Below are positions 34,557 to 42,058 of a DNA stretch of 64,000 nt, piece after piece. The translations under genes were made by a program, and so were the position numbers. Each line of letters opens with the position of its first letter. Within the stretch, counting starts at the first letter, position 1. This stretch comes from Pseudoxanthomonas sp. CF125 (lineage in GTDB: Bacteria; Pseudomonadota; Gammaproteobacteria; Xanthomonadales; Xanthomonadaceae): positions 1,718,331 through 1,782,330 of the forward strand of contig NZ_FNLD01000001.1 of NCBI RefSeq assembly GCF_900104085.1, in the 5' to 3' direction. A model generated the notes under the pieces. That model ran no database searches, was not told the origin of the DNA, and was given only the letters and a program-made list of their open reading frames with translations.

Positions 34557-34919
34557 ATGAGCGCATCCGATTCATCGGTGGGTGAAGCCATTGGCAAGGC
34601 GACTGAGTATCCGATTGGTATCAGCTTTGATGTGGCCTTCGAAGCCTTTTCAGTCAGGCTGACGACCCTTTCTGATAGTGAGCTGCGATTCGATATCGCA
34701 GAGGGACCTTACGCCCGCACCGAGACCGTCAAGATTACGTCAAGCGTAATCCGCCCTGGTCTCTTCCTTGTCAGTTGGGTAGAAGCGGGCGGTGCGACCG
34801 TCGTGCATCTCGAAGACTTCGCTGCGTCGGTGATCTACTCCCACGCCACGCTACCGGACGGAACCTTCTTGCGCATGCAAGCGCCCATTCACGTCATTGA
34901 CTCGGAGAAGTTTCCATGA
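34557..34919 (+). CDS. MoaF-like small beta-barrel protein
   Basis: 120 residues from the ATG at 34557 (AAGGA 7 nt upstream). The pattern FDIAEGPYARTETVKI, LFLVSWVEAGGATVVHLEDF and ATLPDGTFLRM matches the MoaF-related lipocalin-like domain, known from molybdenum-cofactor gene neighbourhoods and from many oxidoreductase islands but without a defined reaction. It overlaps the next gene by ATGA. The 239 bp before it show nothing recognisable. Confidence 0.72.
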   Translation: MSASDSSVGEAIGKATEYPIGISFDVAFEAFSVRLTTLSDSELRFDIAEGPYARTETVKITSSVIRPGLFLVSWVEAGGATVVHLEDFAASVIYSHATLPDGTFLRMQAPIHVIDSEKFP

Positions 34920-35719
34920 GCATCGATACCGCTGCCAATCGAGCCTTAGTGCTCGAAGCTATGACCACGCTGTTCCAGCGCAAAGATCCTCTCGCTGTCG
35001 AACGGCTGTATACCCCGGACTATATCCAGCACAATCCCGGCATTGCACAAGGACGCGAGGCACTGGCCAAACTGGTTGCGCAGCTGCCGGCTGGCGTGTT
35101 CTACGAGCCTGGCCTGATCATTGCCGAAGGAGCCTATGTAGCGATCCATGGACGCATCAAGGGCTGGTCTCCCAATCCACAAGTGGTGGTCGACATCTTC
35201 CGGGTGGAGAACGGCAAGCTCGCCGAGCATTGGGACGTTCTGCAAGACGAGATTCTACCGAAGGGCAGCAAATCCGGGGTGGCTATGTTCTCGCCCGACG
35301 AAGCCTCGGTGCAAGCGACGACCAATGAGACGGCGATTTCAGAAACCGGCGCGGCTATCAACTATGACGCGTTGATGCAGGCCAACCTGACGAGTGTGTT
35401 TGGCGAGCGAGATGCCGAGCGTCGACTCAAAGTGATCGGCGAGTTGTATGCCGAGGACGCAGTGCTCAATGAGCCGCACTCCTCGGTCAGGGGACGTGCC
35501 GCGATCAGTCAGGCCGTCACCGAATTGCTTAGCAGCCTCCCGCCCGAATTTTCTTTCGCCCCCTTGGGCCCCGCGATCGGCCACCACGGTATCGGCCGTT
35601 TGAGATGGAGTGCGGGTCCGCCAGGGCAACCACCGGCCGTGACGGGCATGGATGTCGTCCATTTCCGACAGGGGCGCATCCACTCCCTCTTTGTTTTCCT
35701 TGACCCACCCTCCCCCTGA
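34916..35719 (+). CDS. Tandem NTF2/SnoaL-like protein (two fused domains)
   Basis: 267 residues. Residues 1-120 form one SnoaL-like domain (LYTPDYIQHNPGIAQGREAL to VDIFRVENGKLAEHWDVLQ). Residues ~145-265 form a second (ELYAEDAVLNEPHSSVRGRAAI to MDVVHFRQGRIHSLFVFLD). The first half has the His-Asn pair seen in the predicted lactone/epoxide-processing SnoaL group. The two-domain build is a fusion of proteins usually found singly. It is translationally coupled to the MoaF-like gene. Confidence 0.82.
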   Translation: MSIDTAANRALVLEAMTTLFQRKDPLAVERLYTPDYIQHNPGIAQGREALAKLVAQLPAGVFYEPGLIIAEGAYVAIHGRIKGWSPNPQVVVDIFRVENGKLAEHWDVLQDEILPKGSKSGVAMFSPDEASVQATTNETAISETGAAINYDALMQANLTSVFGERDAERRLKVIGELYAEDAVLNEPHSSVRGRAAISQAVTELLSSLPPEFSFAPLGPAIGHHGIGRLRWSAGPPGQPPAVTGMDVVHFRQGRIHSLFVFLDPPSP

Positions 35720-35750
35720 ACTATCCGCGATTCCTACCAAGGAGTTTTCA

Positions 35751-36416
35751 ATGCCCACCACTGCCCGCTCCGCCAAGATTGGCCTTAACGCATTACTTCG
35801 TCCGGCCGATAGCATTCTCGTGCTGATTGACCATCAGCCCTTCCAGTTCGCCAATCTGCACAGCCATGAGCCCACCTTAATCATCAACAACGTGGTGGCT
35901 TTGGCCAAGACGGCAAAGGTGTTCGATGTGCCTACGGTGCTGACGACAGTCGTCGAGGATCGTGGCGGGCACATCATCAAAGGGCTCCAAGAGGTATTCC
36001 CGGAACAAAAGCCCATTGATCGGACCTTCATCAATACCTGGGAAGATCCACGCGTCACCGACATCGTCAAGAAAAGTGGCCGCAAGCAACTGGTGATGGC
36101 AGGGCTCTACACCGAGATCTGTCTGGCCATGCCGGCCATCCAGGCGCTGGAGGAAGGCTATGACGTATTCGTGGTCACGGATGCGTCTGGCGGCGTGTCA
36201 GCTGAAGCGCACGACATGGCAGTGCGCCGGATGGTGCAGGCCGGTTGCGTCCCCATTACCACCACGGCGGTCCTGGGCGAATGGCAGCGCGACTGGGCCC
36301 GCCTGGACACTGCGGCGGGCGTAGCCGGCATCGTGCTCGAGCATGGGGGCGGCGGTGCGGTTGCCTTGGCCTGGGAGCTCCAACTTCTTGGCACCGCCGC
36401 GGGATCGGGCCACTAA
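35751..36416 (+). CDS. Isochorismatase-fold cysteine hydrolase (YcaC-like), first copy
   Basis: 221 residues. Catalytic D27 (LVLIDHQP) and C124 (GLYTEICLAMP) are in place; a family Lys is expected near 87. YcaC-type proteins hydrolyse amides or related compounds. AAGGAG lies 7 nt before the ATG. It follows the tandem NTF2 gene by 31 bp and is followed 2 bp later by the orphan binding protein, so the hydrolase and binding protein are probably one functional unit. The C-terminal ~30 residues are Gly/Ala-rich and less conserved. Confidence 0.87.
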   Translation: MPTTARSAKIGLNALLRPADSILVLIDHQPFQFANLHSHEPTLIINNVVALAKTAKVFDVPTVLTTVVEDRGGHIIKGLQEVFPEQKPIDRTFINTWEDPRVTDIVKKSGRKQLVMAGLYTEICLAMPAIQALEEGYDVFVVTDASGGVSAEAHDMAVRRMVQAGCVPITTTAVLGEWQRDWARLDTAAGVAGIVLEHGGGGAVALAWELQLLGTAAGSGH

Positions 36417-36418
36417 GC

Positions 36419-37606
36419 GTGTCCACCGCCACCACGCCTATTCGCATTGGCTACTGTCTGTCGCTGACAGGCCCAGTGGCGGGAAACACACAGTCTGCCC
36501 GGCTTGCTCATCGCATTTGGCAGCAGGATGTAAATCGTCGGGGCGGCCTCTTGGGCCGGCCCGTCGAACTGATCTGCTATGACGACCAAGCCGATGCATC
36601 AAAGGTCGCTGACTTGTATAGACATCTCATAGATGAGGACAAGGTCGATCTGGTGATCGGCGGCTACGGAACCAATAGCTTGCTGCCGGCAATGCCTCTG
36701 ATCATGGAGCGTCAGCGTTTCTTTGTAGGACTTCAAGGCTTGGGCGTTAACACTACCCTGGGCTACCCGAACTATTTCGCGATGATCCCTACCGGGCCCG
36801 ATCCGAGCGCTGCGCTCACCGAGGGCTTCTTCGCACTGGCCTCCGAGCAACAGCCCCGCCCTACCACCGTAGCGCTCCTCTCCGCTGATGCAGTGTTCTC
36901 CCGCAATCCGATCCTGGGCGCAAAAGACAACGCCGCCAAGTATGGGTTTCAGATCGTTCACGAGGCCACCTATCCCCTATCGACAACAGACTTCAGCCCT
37001 GTCATCGAGGCCATTGCTCGCAGCGAATGCGACTTGCTCTTCCTATGTTCCTATCTTGAAGACTCAATGGGCTTGGTGCGGGCGCTGCGCGCTCACACCT
37101 TCCGCCCCAAGATGGTGGGCGCTGCAATGATTGGCCCGCAGAACACGGCGATAAAGACCACGCTAGGCCCGTTGCTCAACGGCGTTGTGAACTATGACTA
37201 CTGGGCGCCGGTTCCCACCATGAAGTTTCCCGGCGTGCATGTGTTCCTGGCGAACTACCAGGCACAGGCTGCTGAGGCTGGCGTGGATCTACTTGGCCAC
37301 TACACGGCCCCCTTGGCCTATGCACAGCTGCAGGTTCTAACCCAGGCGGTGGAGGCCACGGGCAGCTTGGATGACGCCAAGCTCGCCGCCTACGCGCGGC
37401 AGGCCACTTTCAACACGGTCATGGGAAACATCACCTTTGGCGCCAACGGTGAATGGTCGGCGCCTCGCGTATTGCAAGTCCAGTTCCAAGGCATCACAGG
37501 AAACGAACTTGGACAGTTCCAGGACGGCTCGCGGCAGGTTGTCGTCTCTCCCCCCGACCTGCGCTCCGGCCCGCTTCGCTATCCCTACGTAGATGCGTTG
37601 AGTTAG
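36419..37606 (+). CDS. Type-1 periplasmic-binding-fold protein without signal peptide (AmiC/UrtA-like)
   Basis: 395 residues from a GTG at 36419. The fold is that of branched-chain amino-acid/amide binding proteins: IRIGYCLSLTGPVAG at the start, GGLLGRPVELICYDDQAD, DLVIGGYGTNSLLPAM and FSPVIEAIARSECDLLFL. Conserved sequence begins about eight residues after the start, so there is no room for a signal peptide, and no ABC permease or ATPase gene lies nearby. It is therefore probably cytoplasmic, like AmiC. The gene follows the isochorismatase stop by 2 bp. Another possibility is that a true start lies further upstream, but that would overlap the previous gene. Confidence 0.82.
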   Translation: MSTATTPIRIGYCLSLTGPVAGNTQSARLAHRIWQQDVNRRGGLLGRPVELICYDDQADASKVADLYRHLIDEDKVDLVIGGYGTNSLLPAMPLIMERQRFFVGLQGLGVNTTLGYPNYFAMIPTGPDPSAALTEGFFALASEQQPRPTTVALLSADAVFSRNPILGAKDNAAKYGFQIVHEATYPLSTTDFSPVIEAIARSECDLLFLCSYLEDSMGLVRALRAHTFRPKMVGAAMIGPQNTAIKTTLGPLLNGVVNYDYWAPVPTMKFPGVHVFLANYQAQAAEAGVDLLGHYTAPLAYAQLQVLTQAVEATGSLDDAKLAAYARQATFNTVMGNITFGANGEWSAPRVLQVQFQGITGNELGQFQDGSRQVVVSPPDLRSGPLRYPYVDALS

Positions 37607-37646
37607 TCCGTCTTTCATCCTATCCACAACCAAGAGAAGAAGCACT

Positions 37647-38222
37647 ATGCACAAAGCAGTCTTTACTCCTGAGAACTCCGCCATGATTCTCATCGACCAT
37701 CAGGTCGGCACCATGGCCTGGACCCACTCGCACGACATCAACCTGGTTAAGGCCAATGCCCTGAAGCTTGCCCGCATCGCCGCGGCGCTTGAGATCCCTA
37801 CGGTGATTACCTCGAGCATGGAGGACATGGTGCAGGGGCCGATCATCTCCGAGCTGCAGGAGATCCTGCCGCAGGTATTCGCCAACCGCGTCAAGCGGCC
37901 CGGCATCGTCAATGCGATGCACCACGAAGGTTTTAACAAGGCGGTGAAGGCTCTTGGTCGCAAGAAGCTGTTCGTCGCCGGCGTTACCACGGAGATCTGC
38001 ATCACCTTTCCCGTGCTGCAGATGCTCGAAGAAGGCTACGAGGTGCAGGTGTCGGCGGACGCCTCGGCGTCATACACCAAGTATGGCGACGACCTAGCCC
38101 TGCGACGCATGGAAAAGGCAGGCGCCATCATCACCACGGTTGACATGATTGTGTCCGAACTGGCGGTCGACTGGACCAGCCCCAATGGCCAGAAACTGGT
38201 GCCCATCCTCGGATATCGATAA
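37647..38222 (+). CDS. Isochorismatase-fold cysteine hydrolase (YcaC-like), second copy
   Basis: 191 residues with catalytic D17 (MILIDHQV) and C118 (GVTTEICITFP). It is more compact than the first copy and clearly a paralogue of the same subfamily; the two are about equally close to YcaC. It lies 40 bp after the binding-protein gene and ends the plus-strand unit 34557-38222. The next 146 bp show no gene. Confidence 0.88.
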   Translation: MHKAVFTPENSAMILIDHQVGTMAWTHSHDINLVKANALKLARIAAALEIPTVITSSMEDMVQGPIISELQEILPQVFANRVKRPGIVNAMHHEGFNKAVKALGRKKLFVAGVTTEICITFPVLQMLEEGYEVQVSADASASYTKYGDDLALRRMEKAGAIITTVDMIVSELAVDWTSPNGQKLVPILGYR

Positions 38223-38368
38223 TCCGCTGCCTTACGGGATCAAGGATGATCCCAGCGAGGTCCAAATGTGTCTGACTGCGTGGCTATCACAACATGGAGA
38301 TGAAGGAATTCGGAGAGTTGGACACGACTACCGAGTGCGCTCTCCAATGAAGCGCATAAACGGTTGAT

Positions 38369-39301
38369 TTATTTCGCTCTCCCGAACTCCACCACGGCCG
38401 GTGAGGCGCCTATCTCGACGATGTTCTCCATTACCAAGTCGATAAAAGCCGACACCGCCATAGGCAGGTGGCGTCGGCTGGGATACAGCACATTCAGGCC
38501 GTGCCCTTCGCATGTGTAATGCGGTAGCACCGGCACCAGCAGGCCGGCACGCAGATCCATCCTGGCGAAGGTGCTTGGCAGCAGGGCAATGCCCAGCCCC
38601 GCTGCGGTCGCCTTTCGCAACGATATGGCGGTGTTGGCACTCATACGGGCTTGGACTCGCACTTCTTCTTCAAGCCCATCCGGTCCCTTAAGGCGCCACT
38701 TTACATAGCCCCCGGCATGGGCAAAACCGATGCAGTGATGGTGAGCCAGATCAGCCAACTGTTCGGGCATCCCATGCATTTCCAGGTAGGCAGGACTAGC
38801 GACCAGACCATTGCTGCCCGCGCTAAGAAGCTGCCTGCCTACATAGCCCGAGTCCCGCAATGGTCCGCCGCGAAACGCTACGTCAATCCGCTCTGCGATC
38901 AGGTCGGTGCTTGCATCACTGAGCACAAAGTCAAAGCGCACGCGCGGATGTTGGGTGAGGAACTTTGCTAGCCACGCCATCTGGAAAAAGTCGAAGAAGT
39001 CGGCCGGCGCGGCCACGCGGACCAATCCGCTGGCTTCATTGGTGTCACTCATCAGCTCCTGGCCGGCATCGATAAGCCCATCCACAGAGCTCGCACACCG
39101 CTCGTGGAAGGCCTCTCCTGCACTGGTCAAGGTGAGCTTGCGCGTAGAGCGCTGTAGCAGTCGCGTCCCCACCTGCTCCTCCAGCTGCTGGACGCGGCGG
39201 CTGACCGTATTGGAGGGCATATCCAAGCGCCGCGCCGCCTCGGCAAAGCTGCCGCTTCGCGCGACCTGGACGAACAGGGCTACGTCATTGAGATCCAGCA
39301 T
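38369..39301 (-). CDS. LysR-family transcriptional regulator
   Basis: 310 residues. An N-terminal winged helix (FVQVARSGSFAEAARRLDMPSNTVSRRV, 10-37) is followed by the LysR effector-binding domain (LVRVAAPADFFDFFQMAWL and later). It belongs to the CrgA-like group often found beside oxidoreductase genes. It is divergent from the DoxX-pirin-OYE genes, and a palindrome in the gap (39342-39364) is a suitable LysR site. Confidence 0.92.
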   Translation of the reverse strand: MLDLNDVALFVQVARSGSFAEAARRLDMPSNTVSRRVQQLEEQVGTRLLQRSTRKLTLTSAGEAFHERCASSVDGLIDAGQELMSDTNEASGLVRVAAPADFFDFFQMAWLAKFLTQHPRVRFDFVLSDASTDLIAERIDVAFRGGPLRDSGYVGRQLLSAGSNGLVASPAYLEMHGMPEQLADLAHHHCIGFAHAGGYVKWRLKGPDGLEEEVRVQARMSANTAISLRKATAAGLGIALLPSTFARMDLRAGLLVPVLPHYTCEGHGLNVLYPSRRHLPMAVSAFIDLVMENIVEIGASPAVVEFGRAK

Positions 39302-39341
39302 CTGCCCTATTCCTTACAAAAATGGATGGGTTTAATCCGAT

Positions 39342-39364
39342 TGCGCCTACTACCGGCGCAATGG
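39342..39364. promoter_or_regulatory. Candidate LysR operator between lysR and doxX
   Basis: ATTGCGCC (39342-39349) and GGCGCAAT (39357-39364) form a perfect 8-bp palindrome with a 7-bp spacer, containing the T-N11-A core typical of LysR-type sites. It lies 41 bp upstream of the lysR start and 78 bp before doxX. Confidence 0.65.
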
Positions 39365-39442
39365 GGGCAATCCTAGTCTTACCTCCATGGCATCGCAAGG
39401 CGCCATTCAACCCATCCCACCAAACCCTTAGGAGCTCTGACC

Positions 39443-39829
39443 ATGACCACTTCAACCACCCTGTCCACCGCCCAGCGCCGCATCCTCTGGGGCGTTCGCA
39501 TCCTCATTGCCCTGGCCTTCGGCGCGGCCGGCGCTGCCAAGCTGGCCGGCGTGCCGCAGATGATCCAGATCTTCGATGCCATCGGCTTTGGCCAATGGTT
39601 CCGCTACGTCACCGGCGCTATCGAGGTCATGGGCGCCGTGCTGGTCCTGATCCCCTCCAAGGGCTTCTGGGGCGGTTTGCTGCTCAGCGCCACGATGGTT
39701 GGCGCAGTCATCACCCATCTCTTTCTTATTGGAGGCAGCCCGGTGCCAGCGCTGGTCTTGGGCCTGCTCTCGGCGTTCGTGGCCTGGCGGTTGCGTCCGG
39801 TTCGCCAATCTCTCGTCAGCGCGTTCTAA
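39443..39829 (+). CDS. DoxX-family membrane protein
   Basis: 128 residues with four hydrophobic helices and the DoxX pattern RILIALAFGAAGAAKLAGVPQM near 19. DoxX proteins are small inner-membrane proteins linked to redox and thiol stress; the biochemical role is unclear. It is the first gene of the unit doxX-pirin-OYE and lies 12 bp before the pirin gene. Confidence 0.88.
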   Translation: MTTSTTLSTAQRRILWGVRILIALAFGAAGAAKLAGVPQMIQIFDAIGFGQWFRYVTGAIEVMGAVLVLIPSKGFWGGLLLSATMVGAVITHLFLIGGSPVPALVLGLLSAFVAWRLRPVRQSLVSAF

Positions 39830-39841
39830 GAGGACACTCCC

Positions 39842-40726
39842 ATGAGCCTGCAATCTTCAATCTCGTCTGCAGGGCGTCTAGAGATAGACGCGCCCGCGGC
39901 GGCGGCAAGCCAAGTGCGCGCTATCGCCCACCGCACCCGCGGCAGCACACACGGCCCGATTACCCGCTTGGTGAGCCCGGGCGACTTGGGCGAATATCTC
40001 AAGCCCTTTGTGTTTCTGGACTTTTTCAAGATCCCGCCCTCCGGTGGACCGGCCTTTGGCATGCACCCGCATTCGGGTATTGCAACCCTCACCTACCTGA
40101 TCCAAGGCGAGACCACCTACGAAGACACCACGGGCAAACAAGGTGTCCTGCCTTGTGGTGGCTTTGAATGGATGCGTGCGGGCAATGGTGTGTGGCATAC
40201 GGGCGTGCCCGTTGCCGCTAAACCGGGCTTGGGCTTTCAACTCTGGGTGGCCTTGCCGGCCTTCGAGGAAAACGCGCCGGCCGAGAGCATCTATTTGGCG
40301 CCTTCGGACATTCCGCAAGACGGCCCGGCGCGCGTGTTGGTTGGCAAATACGGCCAAGCCCAGAGTGCCATCCCAGCGCCCGGGAACATGAACTACCTGG
40401 TGGTCGAGCTCAAAGATGGAGAGCAATGGCGCTACACGCCACCGGCCAGCCACGACGTCGCTTGGATTTCGGTGGGCGTAGGCATGGTCGATGCCGGTGG
40501 TTTGGTGGACACCGGTGAATTGGCAATCTTCGATGAGTCGGGCCAAGCAATCGACGTCGTGGCGCATGGCGACACGATCTTCATGCTGGGCTCTGCCGCC
40601 AAGCATCCGCATGAACTTGTCACCGGCTATTACTCGGTGCACACGAGCAAAGAAACGCTGGCACAAGGCGAAGCGGAGATCCGCCGGATCGGCGAAGTGC
40701 TACGCAGTGAAGGCAGGCTCCGCTAA
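39842..40726 (+). CDS. Pirin-family bicupin protein
   Basis: 294 residues with two cupin domains. The metal site is seen in GMHPHSGIATLTYLIQGE (near 75-90; His, His) and a later His and Glu in the HTGV region. Bacterial pirins can act as quercetin dioxygenases or as regulators of central metabolism. In this unit, between DoxX and an ene-reductase, a role in handling quinones or flavonoid-like electrophiles is possible. Confidence 0.88.
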   Translation: MSLQSSISSAGRLEIDAPAAAASQVRAIAHRTRGSTHGPITRLVSPGDLGEYLKPFVFLDFFKIPPSGGPAFGMHPHSGIATLTYLIQGETTYEDTTGKQGVLPCGGFEWMRAGNGVWHTGVPVAAKPGLGFQLWVALPAFEENAPAESIYLAPSDIPQDGPARVLVGKYGQAQSAIPAPGNMNYLVVELKDGEQWRYTPPASHDVAWISVGVGMVDAGGLVDTGELAIFDESGQAIDVVAHGDTIFMLGSAAKHPHELVTGYYSVHTSKETLAQGEAEIRRIGEVLRSEGRLR

Positions 40727-40767
40727 ATCACGTTTTCAAATCCCCCCCAATTCAAAGAGAATTTCAA

Positions 40768-41856
40768 ATGACTATTCCCTCGCGCAAGCAACTCCTGTCT
40801 TCCTTCCAATTGGGTCCATGGAAGCTACCCAATCGGATGATCATGGCGCCGATGACCCGCAGCCGTGCAGGCGTGGGCGACGCGGCCAATGAGTTGACCG
40901 CTCGTTACTACCAACAGCGTGCCGACGCTGGGCTCATTATTTCCGAAGGTTCGCAAATCTCTGCCCAAGGCAAAGGCTATCCAGGCACTCCGGGTATCTT
41001 CACCAGGGAGCAAATTGCAGGCTGGAAGACCACAACGGATGCCGTGCACGCTGCCGGCGGACGCATCTTCTTGCAGCTTTGGCATGTAGGGCGCTTGTCT
41101 CACCCGTCCATGCAGCCCAATGGCCAGCTGCCGGTGGCCCCTTCTGCAATCAAAGCGGACGGACAGATTTATACCGTTGAAGGGCCCCAGCCCTATGTTG
41201 TGCCCCGCGCGTTGGAGTTGGGCGAAATCCCAGGGGTCATTGAGGATTTCCGTCAAGGCGCCGAAAACGCAAAGGCCGCAGGTTTTGACGGCGTGGAGCT
41301 CCACGGTGCCAATGGCTATCTGATCGATCAGTTCCTGCGCGATGGATCCAATACCCGAACCGATGCCTATGGCGGATCGGTTGAGAACCGCGTCCGCTTC
41401 CTCAAAGAAATCGTTGAGGCCGTCATTCCGGTGTTCGGCGCTGATCGTGTGGGCGTTCGTCTGGCCCCAGCGCTCAATATCTTCTCCATGAGCGACAGCA
41501 CACCGCAAACCACGTTCGGCCACGCCGCGGACGTGCTTAGCCAATATGGCCTGGCCTATTTGCACGTGGTGGAGCTGGGCGAGGTGCCGTTTGATTTCGA
41601 AGAGCTCAAGCGTCGCTTTGGTGGCAGCTACATCGCGAACGGCGGGTTTGATGCCGAGCGCGCGGAAATCGCGATCGAGACGGGGCGAGCAGACTTGGTC
41701 GCCTTTGGCACCCGCTTTCTGGCCAACCCTGACTTGGTCGAGCGATTCCGTCAGGGTGATCCACTCAACACTCCGGATCCTTCTACCTTTTACCAGGGTG
41801 GTGAGCGCGGCTATACCGATTACCCCGCCCTACATGGTCCCGGCTCTGCCAGATAA
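40768..41856 (+). CDS. Old Yellow Enzyme-family ene-reductase (NemA-like)
   Basis: 362 residues, FMN-binding TIM barrel. MAPMTRSRAG (26-35), LQLWHVGRLSHP, FDGVELHGANGYLIDQFL with the substrate-binding H and N, NTRTDAYGGSVENRVRF and AFGTRFLANPDLVERF are all as in NemA/MorB. It reduces activated C=C bonds of enals, enones, maleimides or nitro compounds with NAD(P)H. It is the last gene of the island, 38 bp before the right attachment repeat. Confidence 0.93.
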   Translation: MTIPSRKQLLSSFQLGPWKLPNRMIMAPMTRSRAGVGDAANELTARYYQQRADAGLIISEGSQISAQGKGYPGTPGIFTREQIAGWKTTTDAVHAAGGRIFLQLWHVGRLSHPSMQPNGQLPVAPSAIKADGQIYTVEGPQPYVVPRALELGEIPGVIEDFRQGAENAKAAGFDGVELHGANGYLIDQFLRDGSNTRTDAYGGSVENRVRFLKEIVEAVIPVFGADRVGVRLAPALNIFSMSDSTPQTTFGHAADVLSQYGLAYLHVVELGEVPFDFEELKRRFGGSYIANGGFDAERAEIAIETGRADLVAFGTRFLANPDLVERFRQGDPLNTPDPSTFYQGGERGYTDYPALHGPGSAR

Positions 41857-41894
41857 GCCCAACCCTCGGAGTGGCCTCGGCTCTATTGCGAATA

Positions 41895-41924
41895 ACTGGA
41901 GCGGGTGAAGGGAATCGAACCCTC
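41895..41924. repeat. Right attachment site inside tRNA-Gly
   Basis: The 30 bp are identical to 29040-29069. All but the first two bases lie inside the intact tRNA gene, covering the acceptor 3' strand and T-arm. Confidence 0.85.
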
Positions 41925-41970
41925 GTCAGTAGCTTGGGAAGCTACAGCTCTACCATTGAGCTACACCCGC
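41897..41970 (-). tRNA. tRNA-Gly (anticodon CCC)
   Basis: A 74-nt cloverleaf is readable on the minus strand. The acceptor stem is GCGGGTG / CACCCGC, followed by the discriminator T and an encoded CCA. The D-arm contains TAGCTCAATGGTAGAGC, the anticodon arm is GTAGC-TTCCCAA-GCTAC (CCC at loop positions 3-5), and the T-arm has GGTTCGATTCC. This is the intact copy at the island junction. Confidence 0.95.
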
Positions 41971-42058
41971 AAGGCCGCGAGTTTATGCTCCGGCGCCTCG
42001 CCCATGCAAACGGGCGCCCGATCAGGGCGCCCGAGCATCGACAGCGTCGGATCAAGAA

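Larger units (their letters stand above)
29040..41924. mobile_element. Genomic island integrated at tRNA-Gly(CCC), no integrase found
   Basis: The interval is bounded by a perfect 30-bp direct repeat (29040-29069 and 41895-41924) that is the T-arm and acceptor end of tRNA-Gly. The intact tRNA is at the right end; the left copy is only the 3' part, as expected after tRNA-targeted integration. The ~12.9 kb between carry 18 accessory genes with visibly lower GC than the flanks (most marked at 33.5-35.5 kb). No tyrosine recombinase, excisionase, transposase or replication gene was seen, so the element is probably fixed or mobilised in trans. Confidence 0.78.

Noticed and set aside
29246..41856. 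Island as a prophage or ICE
   Set aside because: No integrase, capsid, conjugation, relaxase or replication gene was seen; only cargo and regulators are present.
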